Shown here: positions 50,441 through 60,008 of the stretch, piece after piece
How the letters are laid out: every line of letters starts with the position of its first letter
How positions within the stretch are numbered: position 1 is the first letter of the stretch
Assembly (NCBI RefSeq): GCF_030813055.1
Contig: NZ_JAUSTW010000002.1
Span: forward strand, 558,001 to 622,000
Source: Neobacillus ginsengisoli
GTDB lineage: Bacteria; Bacillota; Bacilli; Bacillales_B; DSM-18226
Length of the DNA: 64,000 nucleotides
Direction: 5' to 3'
The notes under the pieces: generated by a model
Told to the model about the DNA's origin: nothing
Seen by the model: the letters and a program-made list of their open reading frames with translations, nothing else
The model's database searches: none
Made by a program: the position numbers and the translations under genes

Positions 50441-52120
50441 GTGTCAATAACAGCATTAGATGGAAAACGTTTTGCGGAGATGGTGATACAAGGTGCCAAT
50501 CATCTAGCAGCAAATGCGAAAATGGTCGATGCGTTAAACGTTTTTCCTGTGCCCGATGGTGATACCGGAACAAATATGAATTTATCTATGACTTCAGGTG
50601 CAAAGGAAGTAAAAAATAATGTTCACGAACATATCGGTAAGGTTGGGGTGGCACTATCAAAAGGATTGCTAATGGGAGCCCGTGGAAATTCCGGTGTAAT
50701 CCTATCACAGTTATTCCGTGGATTTTCAAAAGCGGTTGAAACTAAATCCGTAATTTCAGGAAAGGATTTTGCTTTGGCACTGGAGTCAGGGGTAGAGACG
50801 GCTTATAAAGCGGTTATGAAGCCTGTGGAAGGAACAATCCTAACTGTAGCAAAGGATTCGGCGAAAAAGGGCGTCCAGATTTCTCAAAAAACAGATGATA
50901 TTATCGATATCATGGAGGAAGTTCTAAAGGAAGCGAAAGCATCGCTTAAGCGGACACCTGATTTACTCCCGGTTTTAAAGGAAGTTGGAGTTGTTGATAG
51001 CGGCGGCCAAGGTCTTGTTTTTGTTTACGAGGGATTCCTAGCGGAGTTAAAAGGTGAAAAACTTCCCGATTCTCCATCAGCACTTCCATCAATGGAAGAA
51101 CTTGTTAGTACTGAGCATCATAAGAGTGTGCAAAGTCATATGAGCACAGAAGATATCATATTTGGATATTGCACAGAATTTATGGTGAGGTTTGAAAAGG
51201 AAAAGATAGAAAAGCATCCTTTTAAAGAGGATGTTTTTCGAAATGATCTTAGCCGATTAGGGGACTCTTTACTTGTGATTGCCGATGAAGAGTTGGTTAA
51301 AGTTCATATTCACTCAGAACAGCCTGGAGACGTATTAAGCTATGGACAGCGTTACGGCTGTCTTATTAATATGAAAATTGAAAATATGCGTCAGCAGCAC
51401 TCCAATATTGTCGGAGAAACGCATAACCCTCTAGTTTCCGGGAAATCGAAGCCAAAAGAAAAACAGGAGTACGGAATTGTAACGGTTTCAATGGGTTCAG
51501 GGATTGCAGAGTTATTCAAAAGTATCGGTGCTCATGCGGTTATCGAAGGCGGGCAGACGATGAATCCGAGTACAGAGGATATAATAAAAGCTGTCAAGGA
51601 AGTAAATGCTAAAAAAGTATTTATTTTGCCAAATAACAAAAACATTATCATGGCGGCACAACAAGCGGCAGATGTAGCAGAAGAAGAAATTTATGTTATC
51701 CCCTCTAAAACTGTACCGCAGGGAATGAGTGCTCTTCTGTCTTTTAACCCCGCAGGAGAGGTAAAAGCTAATGAGAAAGCGATGACAGAAGCATTGCAGC
51801 ATGTTAAAACAGGGCAAATTACCTTTGCTGTACGTGATACCCATATTGACGGATTGAAGATTGAAAAAGATGATTTTATGGGAATCTCTGATGGGAAGAT
51901 AATTGTTAAAAACAAAGATAAAATAACAGCGGCTCAAGAATTACTAGCTACAATGATAAATGAAGATTCAGAAATACTCACGATTTTATACGGTGAAGAT
52001 GTTTCCGAAAAAGAAGTTACCCCTCTTGTAGAATATATAGAGGAAAATTTCGGTGATATTGACGTAGAAATCCATAATGGCCAGCAACCATTATATTCTT
52101 TTATCTTTGCAATTGAATAA
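50441..52120 (+). CDS. fakA: FakA, fatty-acid kinase catalytic subunit (YloV, DAK2 family)
   Basis: ATP-binding subunit that phosphorylates exogenous fatty acids carried by FakB (DegV-type) proteins. 559 residues. The N-terminal DAK2 kinase domain (about 1-200) contains FPVPDGDTGTNMNLSMTSG with the Mg-binding Asp residues and GARGNSGVILSQLFRGF. The middle and C-terminal parts carry the family-specific region with PNNKNIIMAAQQAA and IPSKTVPQGMSALLSF. GTG 50441 follows GAGGAGGAAAG. No fakB gene is nearby. A terminator follows. Confidence 0.93.
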   Translation: MSITALDGKRFAEMVIQGANHLAANAKMVDALNVFPVPDGDTGTNMNLSMTSGAKEVKNNVHEHIGKVGVALSKGLLMGARGNSGVILSQLFRGFSKAVETKSVISGKDFALALESGVETAYKAVMKPVEGTILTVAKDSAKKGVQISQKTDDIIDIMEEVLKEAKASLKRTPDLLPVLKEVGVVDSGGQGLVFVYEGFLAELKGEKLPDSPSALPSMEELVSTEHHKSVQSHMSTEDIIFGYCTEFMVRFEKEKIEKHPFKEDVFRNDLSRLGDSLLVIADEELVKVHIHSEQPGDVLSYGQRYGCLINMKIENMRQQHSNIVGETHNPLVSGKSKPKEKQEYGIVTVSMGSGIAELFKSIGAHAVIEGGQTMNPSTEDIIKAVKEVNAKKVFILPNNKNIIMAAQQAADVAEEEIYVIPSKTVPQGMSALLSFNPAGEVKANEKAMTEALQHVKTGQITFAVRDTHIDGLKIEKDDFMGISDGKIIVKNKDKITAAQELLATMINEDSEILTILYGEDVSEKEVTPLVEYIEENFGDIDVEIHNGQQPLYSFIFAIE

Positions 52121-52130
52121 GGAACATATA

Positions 52131-52161
52131 AAATAGAAGGGGGGAATCCCTTCTATTTTTT
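52131..52161 (+). terminator. Terminator after fakA
   Basis: AAATAGAAGGG (52131-52141) and CCCTTCTATTT (52148-52158) form a perfect stem with a six-base loop, followed by more T residues. Confidence 0.88.
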
Positions 52162-52259
52162 TGCCTAATTTAGGTTTTCCCTTGATTGAAATTCATTTAT
52201 TTAAACGGAAAGCAGTAGAAATAGATATCCCCGCTTTCCAAATAAGGGAGAGAATATTA

Positions 52260-52922
52260 GTGAAATATAGAAGTGTGTTTGATATCATTGGCCCGGTAAT
52301 GATCGGCCCATCAAGTTCACATACAGCAGGCGCAGCTAGAATTGGTAGAGTTGCAAGAAGTTTATTTGGCAGGGAACCTAAATGGGCCAATATCTCTTTA
52401 TATGGTTCATTTGCAAAAACCTATAAAGGTCATGGAACGGATGTAGCCATTGTTGGCGGAATATTAGACTTTGAAACTGATGATGTCCGAATTATAAATG
52501 CAATTGATATAGCTAAGGAACGTGGAATAAAACTGCGTTTTATCGAAGAAGATGCAATTACTGACCATCCCAACACTGCCAGAGTAATTATTGGAGATGA
52601 TATGGGCGAGCTTGAATTAGTAGGAATTTCCATTGGCGGCGGAAAAATGGAGGTGACTGAACTTAACGGTTTTGAACTCAAGCTTTCCGGCAATCATCCT
52701 GCTATTTTAGTTGTCCACAATGATCGTTTTGGTGCAATTGCGAGCGTTTCCAATATCCTCGCAAAATACGAAATCAATATTGGGCATATGGAAGTATCCC
52801 GTAAAGAACAAGGAAAGCTAGCGTTAATGACCATCGAAGTTGACCAAAATATCGACAGTAAAATTTTAGACGAAATAGAACAGCTTCCTAACATCTTGAA
52901 AGTAACCAAAATAGTAGATTAA
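52260..52922 (+). CDS. sdaAB: L-serine dehydratase, iron-sulfur-dependent, beta subunit
   Basis: Regulatory/beta chain of the two-subunit L-serine deaminase (serine to pyruvate and ammonia). 220 residues, identical in length to B. subtilis. It begins KYRSVFDIIGPVMIGPSSSHTAGAARIGRVARSLFG, and ends with an ACT domain (about 148-220, AILVVHNDRFGAIASVSNIL). GTG 52260 is eight bases from AGGGAGAG; an in-frame start at 52161 would add a non-homologous tail. The alpha subunit gene lies 237 bases downstream across a structured repeat; normally the two are adjacent. Confidence 0.95.
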   Translation: MKYRSVFDIIGPVMIGPSSSHTAGAARIGRVARSLFGREPKWANISLYGSFAKTYKGHGTDVAIVGGILDFETDDVRIINAIDIAKERGIKLRFIEEDAITDHPNTARVIIGDDMGELELVGISIGGGKMEVTELNGFELKLSGNHPAILVVHNDRFGAIASVSNILAKYEINIGHMEVSRKEQGKLALMTIEVDQNIDSKILDEIEQLPNILKVTKIVD

Positions 52923-52924
52923 TC

Positions 52925-53103
52925 GAAAAGCGGAAGCGCCTTCGGAACAAGCACAGCTTGTTCCTGCGAGGATTATTCTAAGGAGTTTTCCTTAGTGGTC
53001 AGGGGCGACAAGCATAAGACGAGCCGGCGGGAAGGTTGCTCTTTACCTTCCTGTCGGATTGGCTGTAGACCAAAGAGCCCCTAGGCGCTGGAGCTAGACA
53101 GTT
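52925..53103 (+). repeat. Structured intergenic repeat, copy B (between sdaAB and sdaAA)
   Basis: A 179-base GC-rich block starts GAAAAGCGGAAGCGCC two bases after the sdaAB stop and ends GGAGCTAGACAGTT. Outer arms AGCGCCT (52935-52941) and AGGCGCT (53083-53089) pair, then AGGGGC (53001-53006) with GCCCCT (53077-53082). Inside are GGAACAAGC (52944-52952) / GCTTGTTCC (52956-52964) and GGAAGGT / ACCTTCC (around 53030-53051). Together they form a branched, closed RNA fold. Same family as 1656-1777. No open reading frame is supported. Confidence 0.78.
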
Positions 53104-53159
53104 TTCTAACTTCAATGTTGAAACTATCTATTGCCAATAACAACAAGGAGTGAAGTCAT

Positions 53160-54050
53160 TTGTTTCGCAATGTAGCAGAATTAGTTGAACTCGCTATCAG
53201 TCAAAATAAAAAAATATCAGAAATTATGATTGAACAAGAAGTAACGGTAACAGGGAGATCAAAAGAAGAGATCATTGCTTTTATGGACCGCAATTTGACC
53301 GTTATGGAAGAAGCTGTCGAACGTGGAATAAAAGGAGTGAAATCCCATTCAGGATTAACGGGAGGGGATGCCGTTCTAATGCAGAATTATATTGAAAAAG
53401 GAAATTTTTTAACAGGTGAAACTGTCCTTGATGCCGTAAGTAAGGCAGTCGCTACAAATGAAGTGAATGCTGCAATGGGAACGATTTGTGCCACACCTAC
53501 TGCCGGTTCAGCCGGTGTAGTTCCCGGAACATTGTTCGCACTGAAAAAAAAGCTTAATCCATCCAGAGAACAAATGGTATCATTTCTATTTACAGCGGGA
53601 GCTTTCGGATTTGTTGTCGCTAACAACGCTTCGATTTCGGGTGCTGCCGGGGGCTGTCAAGCAGAGGTCGGTTCCGCCTCGGGTATGGCTGCTGCGGCTA
53701 TTGTTGAGATGGCAGGAGGAACACCTGAGCAATGTGCCGAAGCAATGGCAATTACCTTGAAAAATATGCTTGGTTTAGTATGTGATCCGGTTGCAGGACT
53801 TGTTGAAGTACCTTGTGTAAAAAGAAATGCGATGGGTGCGGCAAACGCCATGGTCGCAGCAGACATGGCCTTAGCAGGAATTACTAGCCGTATTCCCTGC
53901 GATGAAGTTATCGACGCCATGTTTAAAATAGGCCAATCCATGCCAACGGCACTTAAAGAAACAGCGCAGGGAGGGTTGGCGGCAACGCCGACAGGTCGTG
54001 AACTAGAAGCAAAGATCTTCGGTATTCCGCTAAAGAAAAGTGAATCCTAA
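53160..54050 (+). CDS. sdaAA: L-serine dehydratase, iron-sulfur-dependent, alpha subunit
   Basis: Catalytic chain with a 4Fe-4S cluster; 296 residues. Conserved blocks are TGGDAVLMQNYI, NEVNAAMGTICATPTAGSAGVVPG, SISGAAGGCQAEVGSASGMAAAAIVEMAGG, and LGLVCDPVAGLVEVPCVKRN; their Cys residues hold the cluster. Start is TTG 53160 (FRNVAELVELA), nine bases from AAGGAG and matching the B. subtilis N-terminus. It overlaps recG by 11 bases. Confidence 0.96.
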   Translation: MFRNVAELVELAISQNKKISEIMIEQEVTVTGRSKEEIIAFMDRNLTVMEEAVERGIKGVKSHSGLTGGDAVLMQNYIEKGNFLTGETVLDAVSKAVATNEVNAAMGTICATPTAGSAGVVPGTLFALKKKLNPSREQMVSFLFTAGAFGFVVANNASISGAAGGCQAEVGSASGMAAAAIVEMAGGTPEQCAEAMAITLKNMLGLVCDPVAGLVEVPCVKRNAMGAANAMVAADMALAGITSRIPCDEVIDAMFKIGQSMPTALKETAQGGLAATPTGRELEAKIFGIPLKKSES

Positions 54051-56088
54051 TCTTAACCAAACCATTCTTAATATAAAAGGTATTGGCGAGGAAACAGCGG
54101 AATCCTTCGCCGAAATGAACGTTTTTACAATTGAAGATTTATTGGAATATTTTCCATATCGTTATGAGGATTATCGTCTTCGCGATTTAGCGGACGTTTT
54201 GCATGAGGAGAAAGTTACCGTAGAAGGGAAGGTTCATAGTGAACCTTCTCTTGTCTATCATGGAAGAAAGAAATCAAGGTTAACAATCCGATTGCTTGTG
54301 GACCGGTATCTCATCAAGGTAGTTTTTTTTAACCAACCGTATTTGAAAAATAAAATCATCATGAATGAAACAATTACAGTTACAGGTAAATGGGATGCAC
54401 ACCGGCAAACGATTACGGCAAATGAAATGCAAGTAGGAACGAATGCGAAAGCTAAGGATTTTGAACCTGTTTATGCCTTGAAGGGAAAGCTCACCACGAA
54501 GGGCATCAGAAAATTTATGAATCTGGCATTTAAGCAATTTGGAAACTTGATTTCAGAAAATCTACCCGTAACGTTAACGAATAAATACAGGCTGTTAAAT
54601 CGCCGCGATGCTCTTTTGGCGATGCATTTTCCGCAAAACTCCGAGGATCTAAAGCAAGCACGGCGGCGATTTGTTTATGAGGAATTTCTTTTGTTTCAAT
54701 TAAAAATGCAAGCATTGCGGAAGTTTGAAAGAGAGCACTCACCCGGGCTCACACTTAACTATGATCTAATCAAATTAAAAAAGTTTATTGAAAGTCTTCC
54801 GTTTCCATTAACGAATGCTCAAAAACGGGTCGTTAATGAAATTTTAACAGAACTTAAATCGCCATACCGAATGAACCGTCTCCTGCAAGGGGATGTTGGT
54901 TCGGGAAAAACAGTAGTAGCTGCCATCGGATTATACGCAGGAGTTACAGCCGGTTTCCAAGGTGCGTTAATGGTCCCGACGGAAATTTTAGCGGAACAGC
55001 ATGCCGAATCACTTAAAAGTTTACTTGATCCTTTTTCTATCAGGTGCGAATTATTAACCAGTTCTGTGAAAGGAAAACGAAGAAGGGAAATTCTTCAGGA
55101 TTTAGCTGAAGGAAAGATTGATATTTTAATAGGGACACATGCTCTGATTCAAGATGAGGTTTCTTTTCAAAAATTAGGATTTGTCATTACTGATGAACAG
55201 CACCGTTTTGGTGTTGAGCAGCGGAGGGTACTGCGTGAAAAAGGTGAAAATCCTGATGTTCTATTTATGACAGCAACTCCTATTCCCCGAACACTCGCGA
55301 TTACAGTTTTTGGCGAAATGGATGTTTCAATTATTGATGAAATGCCTGCAGGAAGAAAAGCCATTGAGACATATTGGGCTAAGCCTGAGATGCTTGAACG
55401 TGTCCTCACATTTGTGGAAAAAGAATTAGTAAAAGGACATCAAGCCTATGTTATTTGCCCATTAATCGAAGAATCAGAAAAGCTTGATGTACAAAATGCA
55501 ATTGATGTGCACACTACACTTACACACTATTTTCAAAACCGCTATAACGTTGGACTCATGCATGGGCGATTAAGCTCAGACGAAAAGGACACTGTCATGA
55601 AGGCATTCAGTTCAAATGAAGTACAGGTCCTTGTTTCAACAACCGTTGTGGAGGTAGGGGTCAATGTTCCAAATGCGACGATGATGGTTATCTATGATGC
55701 CGAAAGATTCGGCCTATCTCAACTTCATCAGCTTCGCGGCCGTGTCGGAAGGGGCAGCGACCAATCTTTTTGTATCTTACTTGCCGCACCAAAGTCGGAA
55801 GTGGGGCAGGAACGAATGAAAATCATGACCGAAACTAACGATGGCTTTGTTTTAAGTGAAAAGGATTTAGAGCTAAGAGGTCCTGGGGATTTCTTTGGAA
55901 AAAAACAAAGCGGAATCCCTGAATTCAAAATTGCCGATATGGTTCATGATTACCGGGCGCTTGAAACGGCTCGGTCAGATGCGTCCATTTTGATCCAATC
56001 TCAAAGCTTTTGGACCTCACCTGATTATGTACACTTAAGAAATACGCTGGAGGAATCAGGAGTTTTAGAAGGGGAAAAGCTCGACTAA
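54040..56088 (+). CDS. recG: RecG, ATP-dependent branch-migration DNA helicase
   Basis: Reverses stalled forks and migrates Holliday junctions. 682 residues. The wedge/OB domain (about 50-150) precedes the helicase core: Walker A GDVGSGKT (284-291), ITDEQHRFG, FMTATPIPRTL, and in the second half GLMHGRLSSDEKD and QLRGRVGRG. Start is GTG 54040 inside the end of sdaAA, with only a weak AAAGAAAAG site, so it may rely on coupling. No terminator is seen before fapR. Confidence 0.97.
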   Translation: MNPNLNQTILNIKGIGEETAESFAEMNVFTIEDLLEYFPYRYEDYRLRDLADVLHEEKVTVEGKVHSEPSLVYHGRKKSRLTIRLLVDRYLIKVVFFNQPYLKNKIIMNETITVTGKWDAHRQTITANEMQVGTNAKAKDFEPVYALKGKLTTKGIRKFMNLAFKQFGNLISENLPVTLTNKYRLLNRRDALLAMHFPQNSEDLKQARRRFVYEEFLLFQLKMQALRKFEREHSPGLTLNYDLIKLKKFIESLPFPLTNAQKRVVNEILTELKSPYRMNRLLQGDVGSGKTVVAAIGLYAGVTAGFQGALMVPTEILAEQHAESLKSLLDPFSIRCELLTSSVKGKRRREILQDLAEGKIDILIGTHALIQDEVSFQKLGFVITDEQHRFGVEQRRVLREKGENPDVLFMTATPIPRTLAITVFGEMDVSIIDEMPAGRKAIETYWAKPEMLERVLTFVEKELVKGHQAYVICPLIEESEKLDVQNAIDVHTTLTHYFQNRYNVGLMHGRLSSDEKDTVMKAFSSNEVQVLVSTTVVEVGVNVPNATMMVIYDAERFGLSQLHQLRGRVGRGSDQSFCILLAAPKSEVGQERMKIMTETNDGFVLSEKDLELRGPGDFFGKKQSGIPEFKIADMVHDYRALETARSDASILIQSQSFWTSPDYVHLRNTLEESGVLEGEKLD

Positions 56089-56183
56089 CATGATTTTAGT
56101 AGGAAATTCCCTTTTCGGGAGGAAAACGGAATTTATTAAATACGATTTTAGAGAAAGCAGAGGGCGAGTTTTGAAAGTAAATC

Positions 56184-56212
56184 TTGCAATCTGCTTTTTC
56201 AAATTTTATACT
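56184..56212 (+). promoter_or_regulatory. SigmaA promoter of the fapR operon
   Basis: TTGCAA (56184-56189), 17-base spacer, TATACT (56207-56212). The transcription start would fall within the FapR operator that follows. Confidence 0.85.
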
Positions 56213-56215
56213 ACT

Positions 56216-56234
56216 ATTAGTACCTAGTCATAAG
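56216..56234 (+). promoter_or_regulatory. FapR operator
   Basis: ATTAGTACCTAGTCATAAG closely matches the remembered FapR box (ATTAGTACCT...TAAT). It lies four bases after the -10 box, so FapR bound here would block transcription initiation; malonyl-CoA releases it. Confidence 0.88.
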
Positions 56235-56257
56235 ATCTCGGACGGTGTGAGTTAATG

Positions 56258-56824
56258 ATGAGAAGAAGAAAAAAAGACCGGCAGCAATTGTTAATGACTA
56301 CAATTAAAGACAATCCCTTTATAACCGATGAAGAACTTGCGGAAAAATTTCAAGTGAGTGTTCAGACCATTCGCCTTGATCGATTAGAATTATCTATTCC
56401 GGAATTGCGCGAACGGATAAAACATGTTGCTGAGACGAGATTTGACGATGAAGTTCGCTCATTACCCATAGAAGAAGTGATCGGTGAAATTATTGATATA
56501 GATTTAGACCATAGTGCGATATCAATTTTTGACGTAAAAGAAGAGCATGTTTTTAAGCGGAACCAAATTGCCCGGGGGCATCATGTTTTTGCCCAGGCCA
56601 ATTCTCTTGCAGTCGCCGTCATTAATGATGAATTAGCATTGACCGCAAAAGCGAATATTCAATTTAAACGTTCCGTAAACCAAAATGAGCGGGTCATTGC
56701 CAAAGCCAAGGTATTGAAAATAGATGAGGAAATTGGAAGAACGTTTGTTGAAGTCAACAGCTATGTGAATAATGAGCTTGTTTTTTTAGGAGAATTTGAA
56801 ATGTACCGGTCGAAAAACAATTAA
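56258..56824 (+). CDS. fapR: FapR, malonyl-CoA-responsive repressor of lipid synthesis
   Basis: Global regulator of fatty-acid and phospholipid synthesis. 188 residues. N-terminal helix-turn-helix ([30 protein letters not shown], shortened) and C-terminal hot-dog domain (from about 75) with [20 protein letters not shown] that binds malonyl-CoA. ATG 56258 is the family start; ATG 56255 is adjacent. Its own promoter carries a FapR site, so it is autoregulated. It heads plsX-fabD-fabG. Confidence 0.97.
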   Translation: MRRRKKDRQQLLMTTIKDNPFITDEELAEKFQVSVQTIRLDRLELSIPELRERIKHVAETRFDDEVRSLPIEEVIGEIIDIDLDHSAISIFDVKEEHVFKRNQIARGHHVFAQANSLAVAVINDELALTAKANIQFKRSVNQNERVIAKAKVLKIDEEIGRTFVEVNSYVNNELVFLGEFEMYRSKNN

Positions 56825-56836
56825 AGGATGAGGAAA

Positions 56837-57841
56837 ATGAAACTAGCAATCGATGCAATGGGCGGTGACCACGCACCCAAGGAAATCGTAATTGGGGCAA
56901 TGAAAGCCGTAGAAGCATTTCCTGATATACAGATCACCCTCGTCGGCGATGAAAATAAAATTAAAGAATGTTTAACGAAACATGATCGAATTACAATTTT
57001 ACATACAACTGAGGTAATATTGGGAACAGATGAACCGGTAAGGGCGGTGCGTCGCAAAAAAAATGCATCGATGGTTCTTGCTGCACAGCAAGTAGCGGAT
57101 GGTTCGGCAGATGCATGTATTTCAGCAGGTAATACGGGGGCATTAATGGCTGCAGGACTTTTTGTAGTAGGGAGAATTGAAGGTATCGATCGCCCCGCCC
57201 TTTCCCCTACACTTCCGACCATAGGCGGAGAGGGGTTTTTGCTGCTTGATGTAGGCGCAAATGCCGATGCGAAACCTGAACATATCCTGCAATATGCGAT
57301 TATGGGTTCTATCTATAGTGAAAAAGTTAGAGGAATCAGTAATCCGAGAGTTGGCCTTTTAAATATTGGAACAGAGGAAAAAAAGGGTAATGAACTGACA
57401 AGGTTGTCATTTGACCTTCTAAAAAATGCCGATTTGAATTTTGTCGGTAATGTGGAAGCACGGGACTTGCTTGAAGGTGTAGCCGATGTTGTGGTAACCG
57501 ACGGATTCACGGGCAATATGGTTTTGAAAACAATTGAAGGTACCGCACTTTCTATGTTTAAGATGCTAAAAACAGTTTTAACTAGCAGCCTCAAAAGTAA
57601 ATTGGCTGCAGCGGTTTTGAAGCCGAATTTATATTCATTAAAGAATACCATGGATTATTCGGAGTATGGCGGTGCTGGTTTGTTTGGCTTAAAAGCTCCA
57701 GTCATTAAAGCCCACGGCTCTTCAAATGGACAAGCAATATTCAGTGCTATTCGGCAAACACGGGAAATGGTAGGAAAAGATGTTGTTACACAAATAAAAA
57801 AAACGGTGGAAGAATCCAAAACCTCTAAATTAGAACGCTAA
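56837..57841 (+). CDS. plsX: PlsX, acyl-ACP:phosphate acyltransferase
   Basis: Makes acyl-phosphate from acyl-ACP for phospholipid synthesis. 334 residues. Typical blocks: [61 protein letters not shown], and [25 protein letters not shown] 56837 matches the family start with AAAGGATGAGG upstream; ATG 56828 is three codons earlier. It is placed between fapR and fabD. Confidence 0.97.
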   Translation: MKLAIDAMGGDHAPKEIVIGAMKAVEAFPDIQITLVGDENKIKECLTKHDRITILHTTEVILGTDEPVRAVRRKKNASMVLAAQQVADGSADACISAGNTGALMAAGLFVVGRIEGIDRPALSPTLPTIGGEGFLLLDVGANADAKPEHILQYAIMGSIYSEKVRGISNPRVGLLNIGTEEKKGNELTRLSFDLLKNADLNFVGNVEARDLLEGVADVVVTDGFTGNMVLKTIEGTALSMFKMLKTVLTSSLKSKLAAAVLKPNLYSLKNTMDYSEYGGAGLFGLKAPVIKAHGSSNGQAIFSAIRQTREMVGKDVVTQIKKTVEESKTSKLER

Positions 57842-57854
57842 AAGGAGTGCTGAA

Positions 57855-58802
57855 ATGGGAAAGATAGCTTTTGTATTTCCAGGTCAAGGGTCACAAACGG
57901 TCGGAATGGGAAAAGATTTGGCTGAAAAGAATTCTGAGGTAATGATGTATTTTACGAAAGCAGACGAGGTGCTGAAAGATCAGCTAAGTAACGTCATTTT
58001 TGATGGACCGCAGGAAAAGCTTACTTTGACGGTAAATGCTCAGCCTGCTTTGCTGACGACTAGTATCGCGATTTTAGACTTATTCAAAAAATCCGGAGTA
58101 GAAGCAGATTTTGTGGCAGGTCATAGTCTCGGTGAATATACCGCCCTTGTGGCAGCCGGTTCACTAACCTTTGAAGAAGGGGTGTACGCAGTTAGAAAAA
58201 GAGGAGAGTTTATGGAGCGCGCCGTCCCGAATGGTGAAGGAACGATGGCGGCTGTTCTTGGCCTGGACCGCGACCGTCTTTCAACTGTTACAGCCGAAAT
58301 TGATCAATCTGGTTTTCCAGTTTCTCTTGCTAATTTAAATTGCCCGGGTCAAATTGTTATTTCCGGTTCAAGGAAAGGTGTGGACCTGGCAGGGGAAAAA
58401 GCAAAAGAAGCAGGTGCGAAGAGAGTTATTCCATTAGAGGTAAGTGGACCATTCCACTCTTCCTTAATGAAACCGGCATCCGCCCAACTTCGGGAGGTAT
58501 TGGATGGTTTGAAAATGCAGGATGCAATAATTCCAGTCGTGGCAAATGTAACGGCTGAACCGATGAGTACAGCCTCTGATATCAAGGAAAAATTAATTGA
58601 ACAGCTTTATTCCCCGGTTTTATGGGAGGATTCTGTCCAAAAAATGATTGACCTCGGGGTAGATACGTTTATCGAGGTAGGTCCGGGTAAGGTACTTTCC
58701 GGTTTAATTAAAAAAATTAACCGTTCGGCAAAAACGTATTCCGTTTCGGATGAAGAAAGCGCTCAAGCAGTAATTGACGCGCTAAAGGAGGAAAGACTAT
58801 GA
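57855..58802 (+). CDS. fabD: Malonyl-CoA:ACP transacylase
   Basis: Loads malonyl groups on acyl carrier protein. 315 residues. Catalytic Ser91 is in [23 protein letters not shown] and the Gln/Arg regions (KRGEFMERA) and the His of GPFHSSLM are intact. AAAAGGAG precedes the ATG. It overlaps fabG by four bases (ATGA). Confidence 0.97.
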   Translation: MGKIAFVFPGQGSQTVGMGKDLAEKNSEVMMYFTKADEVLKDQLSNVIFDGPQEKLTLTVNAQPALLTTSIAILDLFKKSGVEADFVAGHSLGEYTALVAAGSLTFEEGVYAVRKRGEFMERAVPNGEGTMAAVLGLDRDRLSTVTAEIDQSGFPVSLANLNCPGQIVISGSRKGVDLAGEKAKEAGAKRVIPLEVSGPFHSSLMKPASAQLREVLDGLKMQDAIIPVVANVTAEPMSTASDIKEKLIEQLYSPVLWEDSVQKMIDLGVDTFIEVGPGKVLSGLIKKINRSAKTYSVSDEESAQAVIDALKEERL

Positions 58803-59542
58803 ATTTAGCAGGGAAAACAGCTCTTGTTACGGGTGCATCAAGAGGTATCGGCAGAGAAATAGCCTTGGAACTTGCAAGACAGGGAGCAAATGTAGCCGTC
58901 AATTTTGCCGGCAGTGAAGCAAAAGCAAATGAAGTAGTCGATGAAATAAAAGCCCTTGGTAGAGATGCATTTACCGTAAAGTGTGATGTTTCAAATTCAG
59001 AAGAAGTGAATGAAATGGTAAAAACAACCATTGATCGTTTTGGTAAACTTGATATTCTTGTTAATAATGCCGGAATAACAAAGGATAATTTATTAATGAG
59101 AATGAAGGAAGAAGAATGGGACGATGTCATTAATATTAATCTTAAAGGCGTATTCCTATGCACGAAAGCAGTGACAAGGCAAATGATGAAGCAACGCCTT
59201 GGCAGGATTATCAACATTGCTTCTATTGTTGGTGTCAGCGGCAATCCCGGCCAAGCGAACTATGTTGCAGCAAAAGCCGGCGTTATTGGCCTCACCAAAA
59301 CGACGGCAAAAGAGCTTGCTTTACGCAATATTACGGTTAATGCGATCGCACCGGGCTTTATAACAACCGATATGACGGATAAATTAACTGAAGAAATAAA
59401 AGCAGAGATGTTAAAGCAGATACCTTTGGCCAGATTAGGAGAACCTAAAGATATTGCAAAAGTAACAGCTTTTCTTGCATCCGATGATTCAGCTTATATG
59501 ACAGGACAGACCCTCCATATTGATGGCGGTATGGTAATGTAA
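58799..59542 (+). CDS. fabG: 3-oxoacyl-ACP reductase
   Basis: NADPH-dependent reductase of the elongation cycle. 247 residues, SDR family. Cofactor motif TGASRGIGR (11-19), NNAGIT, the catalytic Ser in IASIVGVSG, the Tyr-Lys pair in NYVAAKAG, and the C-terminal [16 protein letters not shown] are all present. Its start overlaps fabD. Confidence 0.98.
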   Translation: MNLAGKTALVTGASRGIGREIALELARQGANVAVNFAGSEAKANEVVDEIKALGRDAFTVKCDVSNSEEVNEMVKTTIDRFGKLDILVNNAGITKDNLLMRMKEEEWDDVININLKGVFLCTKAVTRQMMKQRLGRIINIASIVGVSGNPGQANYVAAKAGVIGLTKTTAKELALRNITVNAIAPGFITTDMTDKLTEEIKAEMLKQIPLARLGEPKDIAKVTAFLASDDSAYMTGQTLHIDGGMVM

Positions 59543-59561
59543 TTTTTTTATTAAATTTGCA

Positions 59562-59590
59562 TTTATTATTTTAGGCAAATACTCTATAAT
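59562..59590 (+). promoter_or_regulatory. Putative acpP promoter
   Basis: TATAAT at 59585-59590 is a perfect -10 box. At 17 bases the -35 would be TTTATT (59562-59567), which is weak; TTGCAT (59557-59562) is too far at 22 bases. It would allow extra acpP expression beyond read-through from fabG. Confidence 0.55.
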
Positions 59591-59613
59591 AGCTTGAGGG
59601 GAGGTGAACAAGC

Positions 59614-59847
59614 ATGGCAGATGTATTAGAACGTGTAACAAAAATCATCGTTGACCGTTTAGGAGTAGACGAGTCTCAAGTTACGCTTGAAGCTTCTTTT
59701 AAAGAGGATCTTGGCGCTGATTCCCTTGACGTAGTTGAACTAGTAATGGAATTAGAAGATGAGTTCGATATGGAAATTTCTGACGATGATGCTGAGAAAA
59801 TCGGCACAGTTGGTGATGCTGTTAATTACATAAATAGCACGAAGTAA
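59614..59847 (+). CDS. acpP: Acyl carrier protein
   Basis: Carrier for fatty-acid intermediates; 77 residues. Ser37 in [12 protein letters not shown] is the phosphopantetheine site. The helix pattern and acidic composition are typical. AGGGGAGGTGA is a very strong ribosome binding site, in keeping with its abundance. Confidence 0.98.
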   Translation: MADVLERVTKIIVDRLGVDESQVTLEASFKEDLGADSLDVVELVMELEDEFDMEISDDDAEKIGTVGDAVNYINSTK

Positions 59848-59863
59848 TCGTTGGATTTACTCA

Positions 59864-59896
59864 CAAAGCTCCGTTTTCAAACGGGGCTTTCTTCTG
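59864..59896 (+). terminator. Hairpin terminator 1 after acpP
   Basis: AAAGCTCCGTTT (59865-59876) pairs with AAACGGGGCTTT (59879-59890), followed by CTTCT, a poor T-tract. Confidence 0.65.
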
Positions 59897-59904
59897 TAAA
59901 ATAG

Positions 59905-59944
59905 AACTTGGCAGTTCAATATTGCTGCCAAGTTTCTTTGCGTT
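59905..59944 (+). terminator. Hairpin terminator 2 after acpP
   Basis: AACTTGGCAG (59905-59914) pairs with CTGCCAAGTT (59925-59934), followed by TCTTTGCGTTTT. In tandem with the previous hairpin. Confidence 0.65.
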
Positions 59945-60008
59945 TTGACAGCAAGTTTTTTAAACTAAAGTAATGAAGTGTGTAAACTAAATGCAAGGTG
60001 GAGACTTT

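Noticed and set aside
56115..56145. AAATTCC/GGAATTT inverted repeat after recG as a terminator
   Set aside because: The stem is AT-rich and interrupted and no T-run follows.
58717..59244. Open frame of 175 codons on the minus strand opposite fabD and fabG
   Set aside because: Long antisense frames are expected opposite codon-biased genes; no start signals or recognisable domain.
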